Numbered from the stretch's first letter, positions 1 through 12,360 are shown. The stretch: DNA of 64,000 bases from Cycas panzhihuaensis (GCA_023213395.1 CM041465.1:245279741-245343740); one strand, 5' to 3'. The notes: generated from the letters alone by a model not told the origin. Translations and numbers: made by a program.

Positions 1-475
1 GTATGAGTACTTAGTTAATCGATCAATGATTACCCAAATGGAGTCAAACTCGGTAGATGAAGGTAGGCCCGTGATGAAGTCCATGCAATATCTTGCCACT
101 TACCTTGAGGAATATTTAATGGTTGGAGAAGGTCAGGGAGAGGTTTGGTCTCTACTTTATTTCGTTGATAGGTGTCACATTCTAATACGAAGGTGAATAT
201 GGTAGTCTTCATGTGGGGCCAAAAGAAATATGTGACTTATCTGTCGATAAGTCTTATCGTAGCCATAGTGGCCGTCAAGGGGGAACGATCAGTATGATGT
301 TAGGATTTTAGGGATGAATGAGGAGGAGGGATGGAAAAAGATACGATTGTGGTAGAGGAGGTGATTGTTGAAGGTTGACCAAGCTTTATGGGTGAGAACT
401 TTTTCCCTCCAATTAGGATAGTCTGGCTGGGCTTGATTATCAACACATAGTTCGTCAAGCCAAAGTGGCTCTATC
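1..475 (-). pseudogene. Ty3/gypsy chromovirus integrase fragment
   Basis: Read on the minus strand this is the RNase H-integrase linker, the zinc-binding region and the start of the integrase core. Visible motifs are GHHGYDKT, then CDTYQRNK (one zinc Cys has become Tyr), then WTSSRAYLHLPS where the core usually begins, and LIDRLTKYS. It matches the integrase of the second copy at 6250-6676 nearly base for base. The element continues beyond the left edge. The join to the leader at about 475-490 lies in a CT-rich stretch, so gag, protease, RT and RNase H have been deleted. Non-functional. Confidence 0.85.
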
Positions 476-489
476 TCTCTTTTTTTGAA

Positions 490-1293
490 GCCTTGACTGT
501 TCTTACAAGTTTTGAATTCAGGCAGTCAATGTCTTATGATCTTAACTAAGATCGGGGGAGGGGAAGCAGAGAATGATCAGATGTGTCCTGCCCACTGCAG
601 AATGAGGTGTGCTTGGTTTTACAGACCTACTAATATATTTCTAATGCAGAAGTTCGGGGCAGGTAACTTCGTGGAGCTAACCACTAACCACTGCACTGTG
701 AGATTTCAGCGGCCAATAGTTTACCTGCGTTAGGGAGGGTTTTGGAATCCTAAAGGGGTCCTCCTATATACCTGAAGGTACATGGAGGCATGCTTCCGTA
801 GCCAGGTTCTGTCTAGGGCTTGGTTCAGGAGTGTTATCTCTAGTCCTTCACACAAGGGGCAGCAAAGCCACGATGCGCTTAGCCAGAATAACAGATCCCT
901 GTGAACTTTAAAGACCCCCGGTATAGGGTCTCTACCTAACTACTTGGCTAGCCACCCAGTGGTGTTATCTACTTGGAAGGAAGAGGTGGGAAGGGACACA
1001 AAGGGTAGTCGCCTAACGGTGTTATCTACCCTTGGAATATAAGCCAATGCAGAAAAAGAAAGCTTAAAAATTGAATTAAATGTAGAAGAAATAAATTGCT
1101 TATATTACCTAATAGACGAAATTCCCCTTCGCTTCGTGACCTCTAATATGTCCTGCTACCGTTCCTCAATCTTCTTGGAGATAGTACTGAGTGAAGGTAT
1201 TTCCTCAATCTCTACCTAAGTAGAGAGAGTACTCAATCATACAAGAAAAAAAATAATTATTGTTTTGTGTAGCTTCCCACGATCGCGAACGCA
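490..1293 (-). other. Gypsy 5' leader (untranslated), first copy
   Basis: About 800 bases of non-coding leader between the primer-binding site and the deletion. It aligns along its length with 31830-32636 in the better preserved element. The motif GTGTTATCTAC or a close variant occurs three times (about 831, 961 and 1019). A short hairpin, CTCTAC-CTAA-GTAGAG, lies near 1211-1226. A plus-strand open frame at 512-733 is judged a chance frame. Confidence 0.7.
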
Positions 1294-1305
1294 GCTCTGA
1301 TACCA
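1294..1305 (-). promoter_or_regulatory. Primer-binding site, tRNA-iMet type
   Basis: GCTCTGATACCA on the plus strand is the exact complement of TGGTATCAGAGC, the site that pairs with the 3' end of plant initiator-Met tRNA to prime minus-strand DNA synthesis. Two bases separate it from the LTR edge. It fixes the element as minus strand with its 5' LTR to the right. Confidence 0.9.
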
Positions 1306-1307
1306 TT

Positions 1308-1648
1308 TAGACCGTTCCTTCTCAGAAATATGGGCTTGTAGGAGTGATAATTAGCAGAAAATAAAGCCAAATAACACGAGTGCAGAAGCAAATCATAGAA
1401 AATGAATCACCAAAATGAGTACCGAAGTACTTTCTCCTTTCAAGATACCATACTCGATAACATTACAAATGATTTAACCCTTTAAATACACAAGTAAGGG
1501 TCTTCATCCTTAATGATTCTATTGGTGTCCCTAGCAGCCTTACATCTTATTGGACAGCTTAGCGGCCCATACACATAATTTACTAAACCCCTTAATCCTT
1601 ACTTATTGGTGGTTCCCGCTTGCTAAGGAAAGGTGGGGTTATGTTACA
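1308..1648 (-). repeat. 5' LTR of minus-strand gypsy chromovirus (341 bp)
   Basis: Aligned with two other copies at 5042-5382 (also 341 bp) and 32651-32996. On the minus strand it begins TGTAACATAACCCC. The terminal CA at its other end has decayed. The right edge falls where copia pol coding sequence resumes at 1649, so this element inserted into a copia pol gene. Confidence 0.85.
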
Positions 1649-2357
1649 GATAGACTCTTTAAACTTATCCTTACCTTATCAGATATGTATACCTTAAGAA
1701 CCATGGTTAAATTGGACAGTGATTTATGGCATAGGAGATTTAGACATCTAAATTATAGCAGTTTGGCCTTAATTAAAAGGATAGACATGGTTAACGAGTT
1801 GCCCAACATTGAAGTGGATAAAAATATTTGTGAGAGATGCTTATTTGGGAAATAACATAGAGAAAGTTTTCCAGATTACAGCCATGGAGCATTTATACCA
1901 CTTCAACTAGTCTATACATATATTTGCATCCCTATGGATGTCTCCTTGTTGGCAGGTGCATGTTACTTCATCACATTTATTGATGACTATACAAGAAAGA
2001 CTTGGGTATTCTTCCTAAAGTTCAAATCAGATGCCTTCTAATACTTTGTTCAATTCAAAACCTATGCGAAGTGACAAAGTGGATATAAACTTCTCTCATT
2101 AATATTAGATAATAGGGAAGAATTTATTTCCAATGAATTTAAGGCATATTACGTACATCATGGAATAATAAAGTAATTCACAAATCCCTACACCCCACAA
2201 CAAAATGGTATAGGTAAAAAAAAAAATGACACCATTGTAGAAATAGCAAGGTGCATGTTGAAAGACAAAAATTTGAGACATGAATTTTGGGTAGAAGTAG
2301 TCCATACCTCTCTTTATCTCCTCAATAGGTGCTCTACCATAGCCCTAAGGTGGAAAA
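1649..2357 (+). pseudogene. Copia pol fragment: GAG-pre-integrase and integrase
   Basis: It encodes a GAG-pre-integrase domain (DRLFKLIL, LWHRRFRHLNY, and the zinc ligands CERC) and then an integrase core. The DDE region shows ILDNREEF and the TPQQNG signature, both glutamines intact here. Frames change and stops occur after 1855. It is the same family as copia D (26480-27240), with closely matching residues. It is cut on the left by a gypsy LTR and on the right by an LTR beginning at 2358. Confidence 0.85.
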
Positions 2358-2590
2358 TGTTGGAATATTAATGTATATTTATTTTATCCCACATGCAAGT
2401 GGATCCCACACTCATTATCATATCATGTATTATAAATACACAACATAGTGTATCATATAGTATGTTGTTGTAAGGATGTTTTGTTAATACAATTTGAGGT
2501 ACCTTAAGGGTACCATTTGATCCTGTGGAGGTACTTTTGTTCTATTATATTCTATTTGTGAATATCTTATTATAGGTCTATTTTCTAACA
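2358..2590 (+). repeat. LTR of copia-type element F (233 bp)
   Basis: Bounded by TGTTGG and CTAACA, giving TGTT/AACA inverted ends, and followed at once by a primer-site-like sequence. A TATA box (TATAAATA, 2431-2438) lies inside, as expected of a 5' LTR. It interrupts the integrase coding sequence. No partner LTR was found in the window, so the rest of the element is lost or replaced. Confidence 0.75.
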
Positions 2591-2602
2591 AGGTATCAGA
2601 TC
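2591..2602 (+). promoter_or_regulatory. Degenerate primer-binding site of element F
   Basis: AGGTATCAGATC differs from TGGTATCAGAGC at two positions and abuts the LTR end directly. It supports the LTR at 2358-2590 being a 5' LTR on the plus strand. Confidence 0.65.
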
Positions 2603-4075
2603 GCCCAAGTTGAGAGAGGTGTTTTTGTTCAGTATTAGAGTGGTGATTTGGGAGGTGCCATCAAGGGTGGAAAGCATATTTAAGAGAATAAACGTTGAAA
2701 TTTTTAAAAAGTAAATGATGAAATTAAGATAAAATGGCTCCTTTTGTAAATTTTGAGTGGTCGCACTATAGATTTTTTAGTGAAAGTATAAAAATTGTAG
2801 CAGAATTAATTTTGGCTTGTATTTTTTCTGTCATCGTATTTTTGGGACAAATTTGTAACCTCAACTTCAAAGAGTCATAACTTTGACTACATGTATGCAA
2901 ATGACCTCAAATTTTTTTTATTCTATGCATTTTTAAATTTACTTTCTAATGGAAGTGGTCTGAGGTTTATCAGAGTTCAGAGTGCAAAGTTATTAGCAAT
3001 TTATTAGAAGGTATTATTACAGTCCCTAAAAACCCTAATTATGAAATTCTTAAAAGGGGTATAACTTTTGATCTAGATGTCAGAATTCAATTTTGTCTAA
3101 ACTGTTGGAATTGTATTTTAGAGGCCAATATTTCTATCCATATTTTATGTATTTTTGAGCTATATTTCTTTTTAGAAATGAGTTTTTTGGGAATTTAAGG
3201 GTTTCATATTGATATGGTGACATGAATGAGGGAATGGTAATGAGGTGACTGTTTGAGGCTCTCTTACATATGTTGTGCATGGGAGAGTATTATTGCAATG
3301 TGAGATGACATTAAGTCATGTTGATGTGAACGTATTTGGCACTTTATTAGTGATTTGAGATGTATGATGGTGATTGTTTAATGGTAATTTAAGTGCTTTC
3401 TTACATATATTCGTATGAGAGAGCTATTATGACAATGACATAGTGTGGTGATGAAGTAATAATGCATGTGTTTGTATGAGTGAGTTGGATGGCATATGGC
3501 AACTTAGTTCTTCTTGGAATATGATTTACTTGAAGGAGATTTATGGGCATGATAAGGTAAATTTGAGGACAAGAAAAATTGTGATTTAAGGTAATAAGGT
3601 GCTTGTTGCATGTGACGTTATACGAAAAGATTGGATATTTGTTAAGCATGTTAAGGGAGAAATTAGGGTTGTTTTGATGACGTTTTTTCAATTGAATGAA
3701 TGCAAAGAATGATGAGTTTTTTTAAGTTACTTAAGTTACAGGGAAACAAACTTTGTTGAGTGGTGTTATGGCATGAGTTGTAATTTGGGCAATTAAGTGA
3801 AGTGTGATGTGTCTTGGCGATTTAATGGTGATGTAAGGTATGCATGATTTATGTGAGATGTATGTGGTATAAGCTTTGATTCTATGGTGAAGTAAGTGTT
3901 TCTTTGTATGTGACTATTTGGCAATATGTGAGATGCATAAGGCAATGATGTGATGATGAAGTCAATGATGTAAGGAACATGAGATATAAGAAAGTTTGTT
4001 GATATTGATGAGTGAATTTATTGATTAAAACAGGGACATGGTGTTAAAAATGGCATTTATAATCATGGAGGATAA
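2603..4075 (+). other. Non-coding leader of element F
   Basis: AT-rich sequence without a believable coding frame. The longest frames are short and show no copia gag motif. From its position just 3' of an LTR and primer site it is best read as the long untranslated leader that the copia elements of this window share. It runs into the microsatellite, and no gag follows, so the element is broken here. Confidence 0.5.
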
Positions 4076-5041
<966 letters not shown>

Positions 5042-5382
5042 TGGACTGTTTCTTCTCAGAAATTTAAACTTGTAGATGTAGATCAACAAAAATGAAGCCA
5101 AATTAACACAAGTACACAAATAGATCATAAATAATAAATCACCAATAAGAGTACTAAAGTACTTTCTCTTCAAGACAATAATATTATACAACTATTATAG
5201 GTGATATTTGACCCTTTAAAATACACAAGCAAGGGTCTTCTTCCTTATGATTCTATTAGTGGCCCTACCAGCCTTACATCTTATTGGATAGCTTAGAGGT
5301 CCATGCGTAAATCTTAATAAGTACCTTAACCTGTTAGTGGCTTCCACTTGCTAATGGTAAGGAAATGTGGGGTTATATTTTA
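5042..5382 (-). repeat. 3' LTR of gypsy G1 (341 bp)
   Basis: Begins TGGACTGTTTC on the plus strand and ends GGTTATATTTTA, where the last base pair of the CA end has mutated. It is the same length as the LTR at 1308-1648 and alignable throughout. A C-rich stretch follows at 5383, the complement of a polypurine tract, marking this as the 3' LTR of a minus-strand element. Confidence 0.85.
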
Positions 5383-5396
5383 GGTCCCCCCCCTCT
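5383..5396 (-). promoter_or_regulatory. Polypurine tract of gypsy G1
   Basis: On the minus strand it reads AGAGGGGGGGGACC, directly before the 3' LTR. This is the plus-strand DNA primer site of LTR elements. Confidence 0.8.
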
Positions 5397-6676
5397 AAGA
5401 CATTGAGTCCTTGTAACATTAGAAATAAGGATGTTACTAGATAAACTCGTCAGATTCCTAAGTAGCTTCATCTACATCACAATTAACCCACTATACTAAG
5501 TGTTCAAAAATAGTGCAATTTCAGAGGTAGAGCTGGCAACTGGAAAGGATTTGATGAGGGGGAATTGTAAGAGTTTACTCTTGAGAGAGAATGGGTAAGA
5601 TGGTATTGGGTGTAACTTTAGCTCCTAAGTATTTTTTTAGGCAGGAAACATGGAAAATATTATGGATATTAGTATTTGGAGGGAGTTTAAAGGCATAGGC
5701 AACTTCACCAATTTTGTGGAAGATTTTATAAAATCCATAGTAATGGGAGCTCAGTTTATGCCCTTAATGTGACTTAAGACATTATTGCTTATAAGTTTGG
5801 AGGTGAAGGTATACTAGATCTCTGATATCAAAGGATCCATCAGATCGGTGGCAATCAGGAAGTTGCTTCATTCGATTTCAGACGATGACTAAATTCTATC
5901 AAAGGGCATTCAAGATTTGGTCCATTTCTTAAAGCTTTTGTTACATATAAATCGTTCGAAAGTTTGTGGCTAAGGTATGGTAGGAAGGGGGGCGGTAAGT
6001 ATAGAGGACCAAAAAGGGGGACATACTAATGGTAGAATGATAAGAAGAGTTGTACTAATACTCTGCCAAGACAAGCCAAGAGGTCTACTTAGCTTGGTAT
6101 TCTAAGGCAAAGTAATATAGATAAGTTTTTAAAGTTTTGTTTAGGACCTCATATTAGCCATCTGTTTGCGGGTGATATGCAAAGCTCATGTTAAATAAGG
6201 TTTCGACAGCCTTAAAGAGTTCTTGCCAAAAGGAGCTAGTAAACTTGGGATCTTAGTCATAAACGATAGATGATGGGAAACCGTAGAGGCAAAATATGAA
6301 TTGGACATATAGGTCAGTAAGATAAGAGGATGTATATGAGGTGTGAATAGGGAGAAAGTGTGAGTACTTAGTTAATTGGCCAATGATTATCCAAATGGAA
6401 TTAAACTTGGTAGATGAAGGTAAGCCCATGATGAAGTCCACGGCAATATCTTACCACTTACCATGTGAAATATTTAATAGTTAGAGGAGTCAAGGAAGAG
6501 GTTTGATCTCGACTTTATTTTATTGACAGGTATCACATTCTAATATGAAGGTGAATATAACAAACTTCATATGCGGCCAAAAGAAATCTGCGTGAATTTG
6601 TCAATAAGTCTTACTGAAACCTAAATGGCCACCGAGGGGAGAAGAATGGTATTCTATTAGGATTTTAGATATGAAT
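5397..6676 (-). pseudogene. Gypsy G1 integrase and chromodomain
   Basis: On the minus strand, starting from the break at 6676: the zinc region (CDTCQ), the integrase core (MDFIMGLPSS, GQLTKYSHFLPIHT), the C-terminal GPY-like region (SSHYYGFYKI), IHNIFHVSCLKKYLG, and a chromodomain remnant (VNCDVDEAT, then ESDEFI). The chromodomain places the element among chromoviruses, whose integrases are steered to methylated-histone chromatin. Stops and frameshifts are scattered through it. The 6676 edge is the copia A1 insertion, with flank TGAAT. Confidence 0.85.
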
Positions 6677-6973
6677 TGAAAAGGGTTAATGACATAAGGT
6701 CATTACATTAGTTGATTATTTCAAAAAAGGGTCTTAAGTGAACTTTAAATTAGATCACTTAAGTGAAATGCACTTTCATGTGCATTATGTGTAATTTCAT
6801 TTCACCTAACTCAAATGCTCCCTCTCTCAATATAAAAGTAAAGCTCAATGGAGGAGATTCATTCTTACCTCCCCATTTTGTGAGAGCTACTTTCTTTCTC
6901 TCAAGTCTCTCTTGCTCCCATGTTTGCCTTTGTGTTTAGTGCATGGAGATGAAGGATAGATCCACTCTTTTCA
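6677..6973 (+). repeat. 5' LTR of copia A1 (297 bp)
   Basis: Starts TGAAAAGGGTTAATG and ends TTTTCA. A good TATA box (TATAAAAG) lies at 6831-6838. The partners in A2 and A3 are 298 bp. The A1 insertion into G1 is placed by the exact switch from integrase sequence to this LTR at 6676/6677. Confidence 0.9.
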
Positions 6974-6975
6974 TG

Positions 6976-6987
6976 TGGTATCAGAGC
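6976..6987 (+). promoter_or_regulatory. Primer-binding site of copia A1
   Basis: TGGTATCAGAGC, a perfect initiator-Met tRNA match, two bases after the LTR end. Confidence 0.92.
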
Positions 6988-9009
6988 TTGCTTCCTTCAT
7001 ATTCCCCACTTGTACTTACAATGGAGCCATCACTTCCTTCTCCCCCACAATCCATGTAGTGAAGGAGATTGTGAAAGTGAATTTAGAAATATTTTAAAGT
7101 TATTATGATAGCATATTTTGTATTGTTTGCTTTTCCTTTCTCTTTTGTAGGTTTGGAAGCATAATACAAGGAGTTGTAAGGCCCAAGGATTCCAATCCTT
7201 TGCTGGCCATTCATGCTATCTCATTCTTCTTTTTCTTTTCCCTTTTTTGTCTATTTAATAAGGGGAAATGTCAAAATTTTTCCAAAGATTTAGAAGAATG
7301 ATTGTAAGGAGTTTTACCCATTTTTTTTAAAGAATTTTGAGCCATTTAAAATATCTATCATTGTATGCTCTCACCTTGCCCATATCGGGATCCTGGTGAT
7401 CAAAAAATGATGGAAATTTCATATGGTATCATGTGCTAATGAGATATTAGCAAGCTGAAATTTCTGCAGAAATATAATTTTATTACTGAATTTCACAGGT
7501 CTACAAAACCTTCTACAGAGATTCAATTGAAGTGATTCCAATTTTTAAAGATGGGGCTCTGAGTCTACTTTCCAGTGCAAAAACTGGCACCTAATTTGGA
7601 TGTCGTATGAGGAAGTTATTGCTGTTTTAGTTAACAAATGATTATTTTAGTAAGAATTCGGAAAAATATAATTTCCTAACTTTATGGGGTCAAAAACTTT
7701 CCAGAACTCATTTGGACCTGATTCCACTTCCTAAAGATGAAGCTCTAAGTCTAGTTTGTAGCACAAAAATTGGCACTCCATTTTGACATCGTGGGAGAAA
7801 GTTATTGCAGATTTAGTGAGGAGTACTTTTTTTTTGTATTAACAAAAAAAAAAAAAAAAGTGAAGAAAATTTCTTCCTTTTTATAAGGCTTAAAAGCCCA
7901 TTGTAAAAGTGAGAAAAAAAAACACCTGGATCATAGCAATATCCGGTGTCCTTACTCACTTATTAGCATTGCATTTTAGCACTCTAAAATCACCCAAAGT
8001 AAGCACTCCAAAGACACTTCAAGCAAGCACTTCAAGCAAGCACTCCAAGCAAGCATTATTTTCAGTTAAATGTACGTTTGATGCAATTCGATAATCTTTT
8101 CACTCTTCCTAAAAGGAACACATCACGTACGCTATTTTTCGCCATCTTGTACCTATTCATACACTCGCCAAGGTTGAGATACCTTGGTTGGCAGAATGCC
8201 GTGCCATAAAGCAGGTGTGGGTTTCAAGTTGGGACTGGACTAAACCGGAATATTGGTGAGGTTTGGTTAGCCATACCATCGTGCCTCAATCAAGGATCAT
8301 CCTGATAACCAACCAGGAAAACTGAAACTTTAATACAAGATTAAAATATGCCTAATCCAATATCCGTCATAGCCATGGGTATGCACGTACCACTCTTTAG
8401 AGGAGGTATATAGCTTCTCATTGGTGAACTGGGTGAAGATTGGGAGTACTTGGGTTCCGTTGTGACTTGGATTTCATCACCAAGCATGATTGCGGGTATC
8501 GCGGGTGAAGGCCAAATTAATTCTACTAGAAGCCTAGGCATCCCTTCAACAACCTCAACTACACGTTGGACACAAGTTAGAGGTTATTGGGTTGATTACG
8601 CATCCTACATTCGAGTTTCAAGTTGTGTAAACCTAATGATGTCAACTTCTACATTGGCCTACAATCTTGTATATTGATCACTTACTTATTTGTAAAAAGT
8701 GATCCATAGTGTAATCATAATCATAGTGCTTCTCATATTCTTACTGCGTCAGGTTAATATTTGCCACAAGTGTTAGTGGCCAATTTTTATCATAGTGCTT
8801 CTCATATTTCTGCTGCGTCAGGTTAATATTTGTCACAAGTGTTGGTGACTTTTCTCTAAGTTGCTCCTTTCATCTTTGAGCAACCATTCTCACTTCTTCT
8901 TCCTTCTTCTACACTACTTCATTACATTTCCCATTTGTAAATAGTGATCGGTCATTTATTGCCATCACTTTTATAGTCCTTGTTCATTTCTTCCTTCTAA
9001 AAAGACACA
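6988..9009 (+). other. Copia A1 leader, about 2 kb, non-coding
   Basis: Conserved in position and sequence with the leaders of A2, A3 and (more distantly) E. It holds a splice-acceptor-like TTTCTCTTTTGTAG (7137-7150), a poly-A stretch near 7845, an inverted repeat CCAAGG...CCTTGG at about 8169-8190, and two copies of a 69-bp tandem unit (8721-8852). No frame is conserved among copies, so I treat the open frames at 7909-8094 and 8450-8677 as chance. Confidence 0.75.
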
Positions 9010-9990
9010 ATGTCTTCATAGTTCAAGCAAAATGTGAACTGCATTCTAAAAGGGAAAGAAAATTGGGACATGTGGTTCACCAGTATCGAAATGCCGCAAA
9101 GTATGAAGGTCTATGGAGAGATCGATTACAACCTACACCACCTATTGCATTCTGACTACCATAATCGCTTGAGGAGGTGCTCAACCGCTCCCATCAAGGT
9201 CAGTAGCTAAACGCCAATGGGAACTTGATGATGATAAAATCCATGCAGGATCTTGCTTGTCACCGATTATTTCTGCATAATCTCATTGATGAAGTACATG
9301 ATATAGCATGGAAAGTTCTTGAAATTCTTAAGAAGAACTTTGACACTAAATCGGACTTAGAATTTGTTCACTTAGTGAAGATGAACAAATTGAAAATGCG
9401 TAAAGGACATGCAAGTGAGACAATCAATCTCCTTCATCCAATCAAGCAAGCCATTGATAAAGATTTTAAAACTCAATGCATTACATGGGCTTTCTTGATT
9501 CACCATGTCTCCATATCCCAGATTATACAGATCTATTGGCGAGTCTTCAATCCAGTAAAACTTTGAAGACCCTAAACTTTGAGGATCTTCTTGATAAGTT
9601 CATTGAATTTGATAAGACCTTTGATACCAACTTTGCCACTACATCGATCCAATTGATGCTACTTTTGAAGTGGAAGAAGATCTTTGTTACACCAAAATCA
9701 AGGTCAATACTCGTGAGGTGGTAATTCTCGTGGAAGAGGAAGAGGTAGACAACAAGGACAACGTCCTCTTAGTCAACAGGCTCCTCAATTCCAACAAAAA
9801 TGCCTCAAGGCCAAGGCCAAATAATCAACACGACCTAGATCCAAAGAATCGAGACAATCCACCACCCAATACTTGACCGGAAATCAAACAATCGTGTGCC
9901 AAAGGTGTAATAGAAGAGGACATTATGCCAAAATTGCGAATCGCCACCAACAAACTACCAAGTTATCAGCGGTAGCCATGGTGCACATAA
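9010..9990 (+). pseudogene. Copia A1 gag
   Basis: The start codon at 9010 is shared with A2, A3 and E and opens with MSS followed by a stop where relatives have Gln, then FKQNVN and GKENWDMWF. The capsid-like part (EVLKKNFDTKSDLEF, KAIDKDFKTQCITWAFL) runs over several frames. A zinc-knuckle remnant CQRCNRRGHYAKI lies at about 9897-9935. Frameshifts near 9150-9230, 9500 and 9650 break it. Confidence 0.8.
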
Positions 9991-10136
9991 TGTTGATAAT
10001 ACTTCTTTGAAGATGCTTTTGGTGGAACGCATGATTTGCTCATGCACACCTTCAACGAATTGGGACTACTTCATCAAATGTTGTTGATAGATCCACTAAG
10101 TATATTGAGGCTCATTGTGGCTTTGCTTATTCACTT

Positions 10137-10787
10137 TTGCCTTCACCACTTGGAGTTGCAAATAGTGCTACCTCAAATACTTCATCGTGGATCATGGATA
10201 CTGGAGCAACACAACACATGACTTGTCATTGCCAGTTCTTTCAAGATTTTGACTCTGAAGTTCATGGTGTTGTACACACGGCTGACAAATCATCTCACCG
10301 ATCGAAGGACTTGAACTGTTGCACGAAACTCCTGTGCCTTCCAGATTTTATACTTGTTGATGTTTTATATATTCCTGCTCTAAAGCAGAATCTGCTCTCC
10401 CTGTCTACCCTTGTCTCTTGTGGATTTGATCTAAGTGTAACTGCAAACAATCAAACTCTCTGTGTCATTCACCCTCCTTCAAATGCTGTGGTTATGACCG
10501 GAATTCTTGATGGTAAACTTTTTCGCCTAACTAGCTCACCATCCCATGAAGCCCACTATGTTGATGATGAATTTGTTTTTACCACAACCCTGACTCCTCA
10601 AAAGTTATCCCAAGCAGCTCTATGGCATGCTCGTATGGGCCATATCAAAATTGATCGCTTAAGAGAACTACAAGACACTCTTCCTGGTTTGCCTAAGTTC
10701 CCCTCTAAGCCCTTTAAATGTGAAGCATGTATTATTGCTAAATCTCAAAGACAACCCTTTCCTCGTAGTCAGTGGAAATCTAGCTAA
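10137..10787 (+). pseudogene. Copia A1 protease and GAG-pre-integrase
   Basis: Open frame of 216 residues. The aspartic protease active site WIMDTGATQHM is intact. The GAG-pre-integrase zinc region follows, with LWHARMGHIKIDRL and CEACIIAKSQRQPF. A stop replaces a codon just before QPLQPIHLDICG, where integrase begins. A2 and A3 have the protease Gly changed to Arg (DTRA), so A1 preserves this site best. Confidence 0.88.
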
Positions 10788-11792
10788 CCTTTGCAGCCTA
10801 TACACTTAGATATATGCGGTCTTATGCCCATCCCTTCTATCAAACAGAAGTGGTACTATATTACTTTCATTGATGATTTTACCAAGAAAGTATAGGTTGC
10901 TTTTCTTGCAAAGAAAGATGAAGCTTTTTCTATGTTTCAAGCTTTCAAGGCCCGCGTGGAAAATGAATCTGGATTCAAGATCAAAATACTCAGGATTGAC
11001 AATGGTGGCGAGTACACATCCAATGAGTTTGAATCGTACCTACGTCAACATGGAATCAAACATCAGACCACTATTGCAGATACACCCCAGCAAAATAGAG
11101 TTACCAAGCGCATGAACAAGACCATCATGAATATGGCTCGTGCTATGCTGGTATATAAGAATGTCCCTATCTATCTTTGGGCTGAGGCTATTTGGACTGT
11201 TGTGTATTGCATCAACACTGTTAGTCCCTCCAAGCTCGACCCCTCTCCACATGAAATGTGGTATGGACAAACCCCCTCTATCTCCCACTTCAGAATTTTT
11301 GGCTCTACTTGTTATGCTCATATTTTACAAGAACATAGAAATAAGCTCCAAGATAGAGCCATCAAAGGCATCTTTGTTAGATACCCTATGGACAAAAAGG
11401 GATACAAGGTTTTTATACCTTCAGAGCGCAAAATCATCATCACTAGAGATGTTATCTTTACAGAGACTGAAGATCAATTACTCAAACTTGACTCCAAGAT
11501 GCCTTCATACCGATTTAATGATACTACTGAATTTGATGTCCAGATTCCAAAATTTAGGGAGATCTTTGAGCAGTTGCTTAAAATCTTGGAATCTGACAAT
11601 AGAGCCTTGGAGGATACAAGCTGTGACTCCAATCCAATGTGTACACATCCAGCACCATCATTTGTGAACAACCAAGTTGACAAAGGCAAAGCCATAGCAG
11701 AAGGATCATCTTCTCCAACATCTGTGGCTGGCCCATCTTCTCCAGCATCGTCAACTTCCTCCGTGCCAAATATTTCACATGATCCTTTTTAG
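10788..11792 (+). pseudogene. Copia A1 integrase
   Basis: The core begins HLDICG and FIDDFTKKV, with a stop where relatives have Trp. An open frame of 286 residues then carries RIDNGGEYTSNEF (second catalytic Asp) and the TPQQN signature, both glutamines intact. The C-terminal part has FGSTCYAHI, KGIFVRYPMDKKGYKVF and a Ser/Pro-rich tail. The DDE core is close to intact. Confidence 0.88.
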
Positions 11793-12111
11793 GATCAAAA
11801 CGAATATCAAGAGGTTGTGGAAATAAAAACCTCATTCCCAACTCGAGGTTTTCGTGAAGCCTACCAGCTACACAACGACATGCTACCAGATGAGGTAGGC
11901 ACAACTGGCACTAGAAGTGCCCATAGAGCAAGGATGCATGAATCACTTTCCATTGAGCTTGAACCAGCAGAACTGCATTTTGCTCTTAATGAAGAGCCCC
12001 TAACGTACTAAGAAGCTGTAAAGCATGCAGCTTGGAGAAATGCCATGAACGAAGAGTATCAATCTCTTATTAAGAATGGTACATGGGAGCTTGTTGATCT
12101 ACCACTTACCG
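11793..12111 (+). pseudogene. Copia A1 linker and truncated start of RT
   Basis: After a stop the frame continues as EIKTSFPTRGFREAY and ends with AAWRNAMNEEYQSL and GTWELVDLPL, the conserved start of copia RT. Homology to A2 and E stops at about 12107, where sequence of copia D's LTR takes over. Confidence 0.82.
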
Positions 12112-12346
12112 ACATAATTGTATTAAGGCATGTGCTCTTTATTAATTTTATTTTTTTAATATTAACTTAAAATCTTGTGTAGGTTGGGTTGAGGCACTTA
12201 CCGCTTCCCTAAAATTATCTATATAAGGGTTGAAAATACCTCCTTGGTGTTTTTTAACACTGTCCACTATTTATTTGGAGACTTTTAATTTGAAGAGCAA
12301 TCATGCACTCGCCATTGTGAAGTCTTACTCTGCACCTCGTCCTTTA
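12112..12346 (+). repeat. 5' LTR of copia D, first ~116 bp missing
   Basis: Aligns with 29410-29644, including the TATA-like TATATAAGG (12220-12228) and the shared segment AAGAGCAATCATGCACT. The start of the LTR is absent because the deletion junction with A1 lies here. The end is ...CCTTTA, where the 3' LTR has CCTTCA. Confidence 0.8.
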
Positions 12347-12348
12347 TT

Positions 12349-12360
12349 TGGTATAAGAGC
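12349..12360 (+). promoter_or_regulatory. Primer-binding site of copia D, one mismatch
   Basis: TGGTATAAGAGC differs from the initiator-Met site by one base and sits two bases after the LTR end, the same spacing as in family A. Confidence 0.75.

Larger units (their letters stand above)
6677..12111 (+). mobile_element. Ty1/copia element A1 (3' half deleted)
   Basis: Plus-strand copia element with 5' LTR, primer site, 2-kb leader, gag, protease, integrase and the first residues of RT. It stops at about 12107 in the motif WELVDLPL, where the relatives A2 and E continue. It is the least decayed coding copy of family A: its integrase keeps a 286-residue open frame. It has no 3' LTR, because of the deletion that joins it to copia D. 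Confidence 0.85.

Noticed and set aside
512-733. 73-codon plus-strand frame
   Set aside because: Lies in the gypsy leader on the opposite strand to the element; the second leader copy does not keep the frame.
2733-2880. Short frame starting MAPFVNFEWSHY with a hydrophobic stretch
   Set aside because: Only about 48 codons, no relative in the window and no recognised motif; treated as leader sequence.
6977-7200. Possible host gene exon after the splice-acceptor-like TTTTGTAG
   Set aside because: The same sequence occurs at the same place in A2 and A3 leaders, so it is part of the element.
8450-8677. 75-codon frame in the copia A1 leader
   Set aside because: The matching segment in A2 has stops and the E leader gives a different protein, so it is not conserved coding.
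11040-11321. 93-codon minus-strand frame, and the similar plus-strand frame at 56078-56380
   Set aside because: Antisense shadows of the copia integrase; their similarity to each other only reflects the shared sense gene.
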